Assembly (NCBI GenBank): GCA_958299035.1
Contig: CATQJL010000223.1
Location: 12,386,293-12,450,292, forward strand
Length of the DNA stretch: 64,000 bases
Direction of reading: 5' to 3'
Origin: Cylicocyclus nassatus
Taxonomy: Eukaryota; Nematoda; Chromadorea; Rhabditida; Strongylidae
In this document: piece after piece, positions 58,972-64,000 of the stretch
How the letters are laid out: every line of letters begins with the position of its first letter
Numbering within the stretch: position 1 is the first letter of the stretch
Translations under genes and position numbers: made by a program
Notes under the pieces: generated by a model
Seen by the model: the letters and a program-made list of their open reading frames with translations, nothing else
Databases searched by the model: none
What the model was told of the DNA's origin: nothing

Positions 58972-60570
58972 GTCAAAAATGCATTATTACATTTGTTTCC
59001 AAGAAAGCCTATTGCTCGCCATCGTTGCGAATTTGGTACTTAAAGAGAAGTGTTACGAAATGACTTTATCTTGTTTTTACTTTCAAAAGACGTGTAGAGC
59101 TGGTAATCAAGAAATTCGGATAAGCGCGAAAGCACCTCTGTCACAGATTATCTTGGAATTTTCAGAGACCAGGAGTTACGATCCTTAGATTTTTAACACA
59201 TTAATCATATGATACATTTTGAAGGTTGACATGGAACGCAAATCTTTTCACTAGTTGTGTCAGAGGACCCATGGATCATATAGCAAAATTTTTCAAAAAG
59301 ATCGTGAGCGAGCTTTTTAACAGGTGCCTTCGCATTCAACCAATACTTACGGAAGTACATGAAGTCGGCGTGGCCGTTTGAGATAGGATGAGTGGTGGAT
59401 ACGTCACTTGAAACGCTATTTTCATAGCACGACTTCAGAACTAAGACCGAGTTTGAAAGGGCTAAGGGGCATTTTCGACATGTGATCGACGAATAGCATT
59501 GTTACATTTTCAACGGTCGTGCAAGCTCAGTAAATTGACAAATGTGGTAACTTAGTGCCAGAGCATGGGGGTTCAGATCGACAGCTCTGCAACATTTTTG
59601 CGTTTTATATACACATTGACTCTACTAAGACGTTACATTCACGTTCGTTTGTGTCGCTTAAGGAGTTTAAAGAAAGGTACAAGAAGTCGCAGTTGTCGGT
59701 TTGAGATAAGGTGCTGCAACGCGTCACTTAGAAGGCTAGTTCCAATACACCTTTGATACCTGCCTTCCATAGCAACCACAAAAAAAGGCAGAGTTGTGCG
59801 GTCGTGTGGTCTACACATATTTTTGAAAATCTTTATATATATATAAAGCAAAATTGTATGTCTGTGCACATTCCACGTAGTCATGAAGAATGAGCCGTGA
59901 AGCGCATTTTCATCTGATCATCAAGACATGGTAAGGAGTTAGGAAGTGGACCCAAGACAAATTTGAATTCAAAGAAGGATAAGTTTCGTTATGAGAAAGG
60001 GTCAGGCACACAATGAACTGGCTCAAGACCGGAGTGGAACCCGGGTTGCAAGTTCGTTATATAAAACGCAAAAATATCAAAGATTCCAATGTGACCCTCG
60101 ATACTCTGACACGACAGCCATCATATTCGCTAGTTCGCTAAGCTTGCACAGTTGTCGGCAATGTGGCAGCTGTATTTACCGGGTAGTTCCCCCCTTAAGT
60201 CCTCAGCTATCGATAGCGTTTAGGTGACGTGTCCATCATCCTTTACATCTCAGACGTCGACTTCTTGTACTTCGGTGTCATACAGTTCATCGGACCCTGA
60301 TACATCTAGTTATAAGATTTGTGTCCTATGTCAGCCCGAAACCTTCAATTAATGTTCCAAAATTAGCAGTGTTCAAAAACTTAGAACATAAACCGTGGTT
60401 TTTCAAAAACATCGTAAGCCAACAACAGACAGAATCACTATTGCACTTATCCATCTTTAACGAGCTGCTCCACACAGACTTTGGAAGTGTGGTCATGATA
60501 AAGTCATTTTATATAACCTTTTTGTATAATAAACAGCAACGATAACGAGCTACAACCCTTTTGACAAGTA
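58972..60570. other. Non-coding stretch
   Basis: Diverged tandem-like segments occur at about 59330-59430 and 59670-59770 (gtttgagata and gcaacgcgtcactt motifs). A TATA-rich tail with gcaaaattgtatgtctgtgc is at 59835. No gene is supported. Confidence 0.45.
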
Positions 60571-60765
60571 TTGAATCGCCCCATATTATCTTTAAGTATC
60601 TTTGATTTTAGCGAAGTGCGATTACCGGCCTTCACTCAAGCAAGTTTGAGATGTAGCATATTCAAATGGTCTGAGAGATACTTTTTCCAAACACGAGGGC
60701 ATGATATGGACCAACGCCTAGCGCCTCTTCTCTCGGTACGTTCCTTAAGTAGAATTTCCACATAA
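60571..60765 (+). pseudogene. Second Penelope-like RT fragment, diverged
   Basis: The frame reads CSIFKWSERYFFQTRGHDMD then QRLAPLL, which aligns with [27 protein letters not shown] of the element at 49870. Only this motif is present, and the following YIDD is lost. Confidence 0.5.
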
Positions 60766-60835
60766 GAGGGCGCTATGAGCCAACGCATAGCGCCCGTCCT
60801 CTCGGTATGTTCCATGAGTGGAACTAAAAAGCAGC
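60693..60835 (+). repeat. Tandem duplication, about 75-bp unit
   Basis: gagggc-tatga-ccaacgc-tagcgcc and ctctcggta-gttcc are repeated twice, duplicating the QRLAP-coding part of the RT fragment. Confidence 0.7.
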
Positions 60836-61067
60836 AATGGCTGCATAATAACGTCTGCTCAGGTTAAAATGAATGAATGTACATTTTCAAGTCGTAGTCT
60901 TAATCAGGTTTACTAAAGAAGTACTACGTGAAGGATGGCTTTCTCATGGATGGCTTTCTCATTCAAAACACTCAGATTAGCTTAACTGAAACTGCATTCT
61001 CTGGCAGGCATTGAGGTAACCTCGAAAAACATGCTAATCTATGCCAACTCAGCTCTAGTGTGTTCAG

Positions 61068-62020
61068 TGGCCGTATTCACCAAGGAACCCTGAGGGTTAA
61101 GCTTACTCTCCAGGGTTAGTTTAACCCTCACGGTTCATTGGCCGCATTCATCAACCATAGGCTAGGGTTTACTGCGGAACGCGATCTACCCGTATCGATC
61201 AACGAACCCGTAGCCGTATTCATCAATCCTGAGGGTTAAACTAACCCTGAAGGGTTAAGGCGTCTATGCGTGCACTGTGCAAACTCACATTATAAAATGC
61301 CTAAGTACGGGCTAAATTCACTTTATACTTCTATTCTTTCACAGTTATAGTAGTATAGTCAACGAATAAGCTTCTAACACTAGTTTTCATAATACATCTC
61401 TAACATAATTGTGCGGCATCCAATCTTACAGCGTGAGTTTATCCTCATGTGTGCAATTGTGCAGTGTAAATTCTACTTTTGCGCAGTCCGTTTTATACTG
61501 GGTTTGTGCTACTCTTTTAGGGTCAATGCGTGTTATTATAAAGGGGTTCTTCTGTTTTGGCACTTGTCAGAGTGTAGTGCCATTTTTCCTCGTCGCATTC
61601 ATTTGTCACCAAAGCTAGAATTCTTTTTCTCGCGAAGTCAGTGTTTCATGTTCGAATATGAACATAAAACGAAGTCGAAACTAAATACTATAAAACAACC
61701 AATACGTTTTCCATAAACTATTAGATGCGAGTAAATGTTTGTATGAAGTGTTAGAGTAGACTTAACTTTGCTCTGAGCTAGGGTTAAATTGACCCTGATG
61801 AATCACATAAGTTTAACCCTCCAGGGTTAGTTTAACCCACACGGTTCGTTGATGAATACGGGTTAGTCGCTTTCAAGGTAAAATTAACCCTCAAGGTTAG
61901 ATTTAACCCTCAGAGTTGAACCTACCCTGTGTTTCATGAATACGGAATAAATGCTTTCCAGGGTTAAACTAACCCTCCAGGGTTAGTTTAACCGTCGGGG
62001 TTCGTTGATGAATACGGCCA
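61068..62020. mobile_element. TIR element (953 bp) with multiple aaccctgagggtt motifs
   Basis: The left end ggccgtattcaccaaggaac and right end gttcgttgatgaatacggcc are inverted. Between them the subterminal motif (ccctgagggttaa / ttaaccctcagg and cagggttagtttaaccc) is repeated at least eight times in both orientations, clustered at both ends (61085-61260 and 61770-62000). No transposase is visible. Open frames near 61409-61716 are unsupported. Confidence 0.7.
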
Positions 62021-62499
62021 CAGATAACGTTCGTTTGTAAAGCAAGGATAAAATTCCTTGTAAAGCAATACCCTAATTTCATGCGTATAAGGTGCTAGAG
62101 ATTTTTGTTCCAAAATCGGCCAGCCCAAACACGCCAAAAGACTTTGCAACCAAAAGACCCTACAATGTGCAGTCTATTGTTTGGGAGAGTCGTGCGATGT
62201 AAGATTTTCTTCAAAAATAAAGTGAAGCGGCTGAGCGGCTCGCTTGAAAATTCGAAAAAGTGCGCCTTATACGCATGTTAGGGTAATAAGTTTCCCTTTT
62301 TATCCGTTTATCTAGATAGGAAATGCATTACCAAACTAAGCCGCAAGATGACGTTGTCTCAGTTGACATCTTAAACGAATGATTGTAGAAGATAGTAGAG
62401 AATGATGCTATTGAAGCATACAATACGCCTTCTCATGTGCTATCCCCTATTACCGCTAAAGAAGCAGTAATAGGCGATGTATGATTTTTTATTACTGCT

Positions 62500-63192
62500 A
62501 CCAATGCGTCACCTCTGCAAAGGCTCGCACTGGCTCTACTTCCACATGCCTTTCTCGTAGTCCCAAAATGATGGCTTTGAAACTTACCTCGCGATGCCGA
62601 TCATCACGAATGAAATGTAAACAACTACTCATTCTAAAAGCTTTTTCATGTAACATCGGTGACTGTGAGGGTAAGAAAGTTCTCTTCAAAAAATTAAATG
62701 CGATTTTGAATCAGTTACTGGGGTTATGATGACTTGATACTCGCCATAAAGATGATGGCAACCGTGAGTTACATTTCTGAGCAAAAATTTTCTCACATTC
62801 CCAGGTAGAACCTTGACAAATCGACCGTCCACGCAATTATTCCTTTTTTTGGCGCCCATCCTGCGTAAAGTCAACTTTTGCTCATTTTTTGGGCTAGAGT
62901 TCATGGTTTGCGGATTTATTTGCTAAACGAAACCATGACTTTGGAGAAAGTCAAATTACAGGCCCACTTTAGCGCGCGAAATGCCGCGTGGATCCGTTTG
63001 GCGCACAATACAGGTTTCAATTATCGAATGGGCTTGAGATTTTGCATACTTCACCTAAATGCTGTTGGAGTGCTACTACCGAAATTCTAGCTCAAGATAT
63101 TTACCGAGCTCGCTCTACGAATTTCGTGACAGACAGAGATTCACACACACAGACAAACGTAAACGACCCTTAGTCCGTTATTATAATTTATA
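62500..63192 (-). repeat. Repeat family 1, copy D (about 693 bp)
   Basis: The hairpin end ccaatgcgtcacctctgcaa ... ctcgcactgg is at 62500 and the opposite end, cttagtccgttattataatt, is at 63192. It retains the 72-codon frame (62904-62686, minus) shared with copy A. Confidence 0.75.
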
Positions 63193-63951
63193 ATATTAAA
63201 GAAACAGGTGGGATTTTAGGCTTAGGTTTAAAGGAGCATGTAACCGCGAATTATGAGAAATTTCACGGCACCTTTGGAACGACCTGAAGTTGCAAGACAT
63301 TGTGGAAATGACTTTAATGTGCCTGCATATAAAAGTGAGATTTATGCTAAAAGAGCGCTTGAGGCGTCCAACTTTTTCAAGACCATCAAGATAAATGACA
63401 AAAATTTATGCTGTTTATCAGTAGTAATATTCTATCGTCTTTGGCTCTATGAGATATGTCTAAACATAAAAATCCTATGTCAATGGATGTCACCCAGTTG
63501 GCTCTGTCGACTTTCTACGTGCGGATTCACATGGTGAATAGAAGATTGGCTCATTTCATTTGGTTCTCATGCTGGCTGCTACTCCAAGCAAGGTCTGGAC
63601 TGGCAAGATGAGAGGCAGTTTTTGACGCTAGGGCTGACAGGGCAAAATGCCTATGATCTATGTGTGGACCTTTTAACAAGATAAATTTGACAGTCAGATC
63701 TATCAATTATCCACAAAGAAAGCTGTTGGCCCATTTACATCACTTAAACATGCGACGTGGTACCCAAATGGCAAAAAGTAATGTAAACCTGGATCACACC
63801 GTGGTAGAAATGCCGGGTGCGATCTGACCATACAAAGTAAAAGTAGTTCTATATCAAAGTCAGAATAGCATTTTTAGTTGTACTTCCCCTTGCAATCAGT
63901 GCAACATAAATTCGATCCTTATTCATATTTAGCAATACTAAACAGGAAAGG
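63193..63951. other. Non-coding stretch
   Basis: A 94-codon plus-strand frame at 63253-63537 begins MRNFTAPLERPEVARHCGND. It has no recognised domain and no supporting splice or signal-peptide evidence. Confidence 0.45.
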
Positions 63952-63994
63952 TATATAAGTCGCAGTGGAGTTTCCCTACTAGTTGTATATCAGT
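63952..63994 (+). promoter_or_regulatory. Possible core promoter at the window edge
   Basis: TATATAAG at 63952-63959 is followed by TCAGT at 63990-63994, an initiator-like motif. The spacing is about 10 bp longer than usual, and the downstream sequence is outside the window. Confidence 0.25.
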
Positions 63995-64000
63995 CGAAGG

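Noticed and set aside
58316..58972. Overlapping 97-116 codon frames on both strands
   Set aside because: They lie across a MITE with terminal inverted repeats, and frames on both strands mirror each other.

Overview
The window reads as a stretch of repeat-rich nuclear genome from an invertebrate animal. The coding pieces that can be followed have short spliced introns (55 to about 70 bp) with GT-AG borders. A hexanucleotide AATAAA lies 57 bp after one stop codon, there are no operons, and most of the DNA is transposon-derived. Short introns, mariner/Tc1, hAT, Helitron, BEL/Pao, Gypsy-like and Penelope-like relics together fit a nematode best, possibly an early-branching lineage. Another small-intron ecdysozoan cannot be excluded, and no sequence here identifies a species.

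Layout. 1-15.7 kb: mostly non-coding, with a foldback element (1.4-2.2 kb), two TTAA-flanked MITEs (6.0 and 13.4 kb), a TA-flanked MITE (8.0 kb) and LINE/SINE-like tails. 15.7-23.4 kb: a nested pile-up. A decayed BEL/Pao retrotransposon on the minus strand (gag at 21.5-22.7 kb, zinc knuckle and protease-like parts at 16.5-18.5 kb) is split by the helicase end of a Helitron (19-20.9 kb) and by a mariner-type MITE with an exact TA duplication. 23.5-33.3 kb: a foldback containing another mariner-type insertion, a repeat copy carrying a 214-bp CA microsatellite, a 1.35-kb Tc1-like palindrome, two inverted tRNA-like SINE copies and several MITEs. 35.5-39.4 kb: a non-autonomous LTR retrotransposon with both LTRs, a gag-protease reading frame carrying two in-frame stops, and a 15-bp minisatellite where the rest of pol would be. 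39.6-45 kb: two more foldbacks and LINE/SINE tails. 45.3-48.7 kb: a broken hAT transposase gene interrupted by a TIR element. 48.9-53.1 kb: the best host gene, the 3' end of an ABCA-type ABC transporter on the minus strand in five exons. Its last intron holds a Penelope-like element arranged as a 774-bp inverted repeat, with a candidate hammerhead ribozyme and a 13-bp target duplication. 54.0-54.4 kb: a possible two-exon gene for a small secreted protein. 54.6-64 kb: further MITEs, hairpins, repeat copies and a second small Penelope fragment.

Only two host coding regions can be argued for (the ABC transporter and, less surely, the small secreted protein). Everything else with coding character is mobile-element debris. 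The striking general property is the number of long inverted repeats: at least a dozen structures between 0.16 and 1.9 kb, many of them nested.
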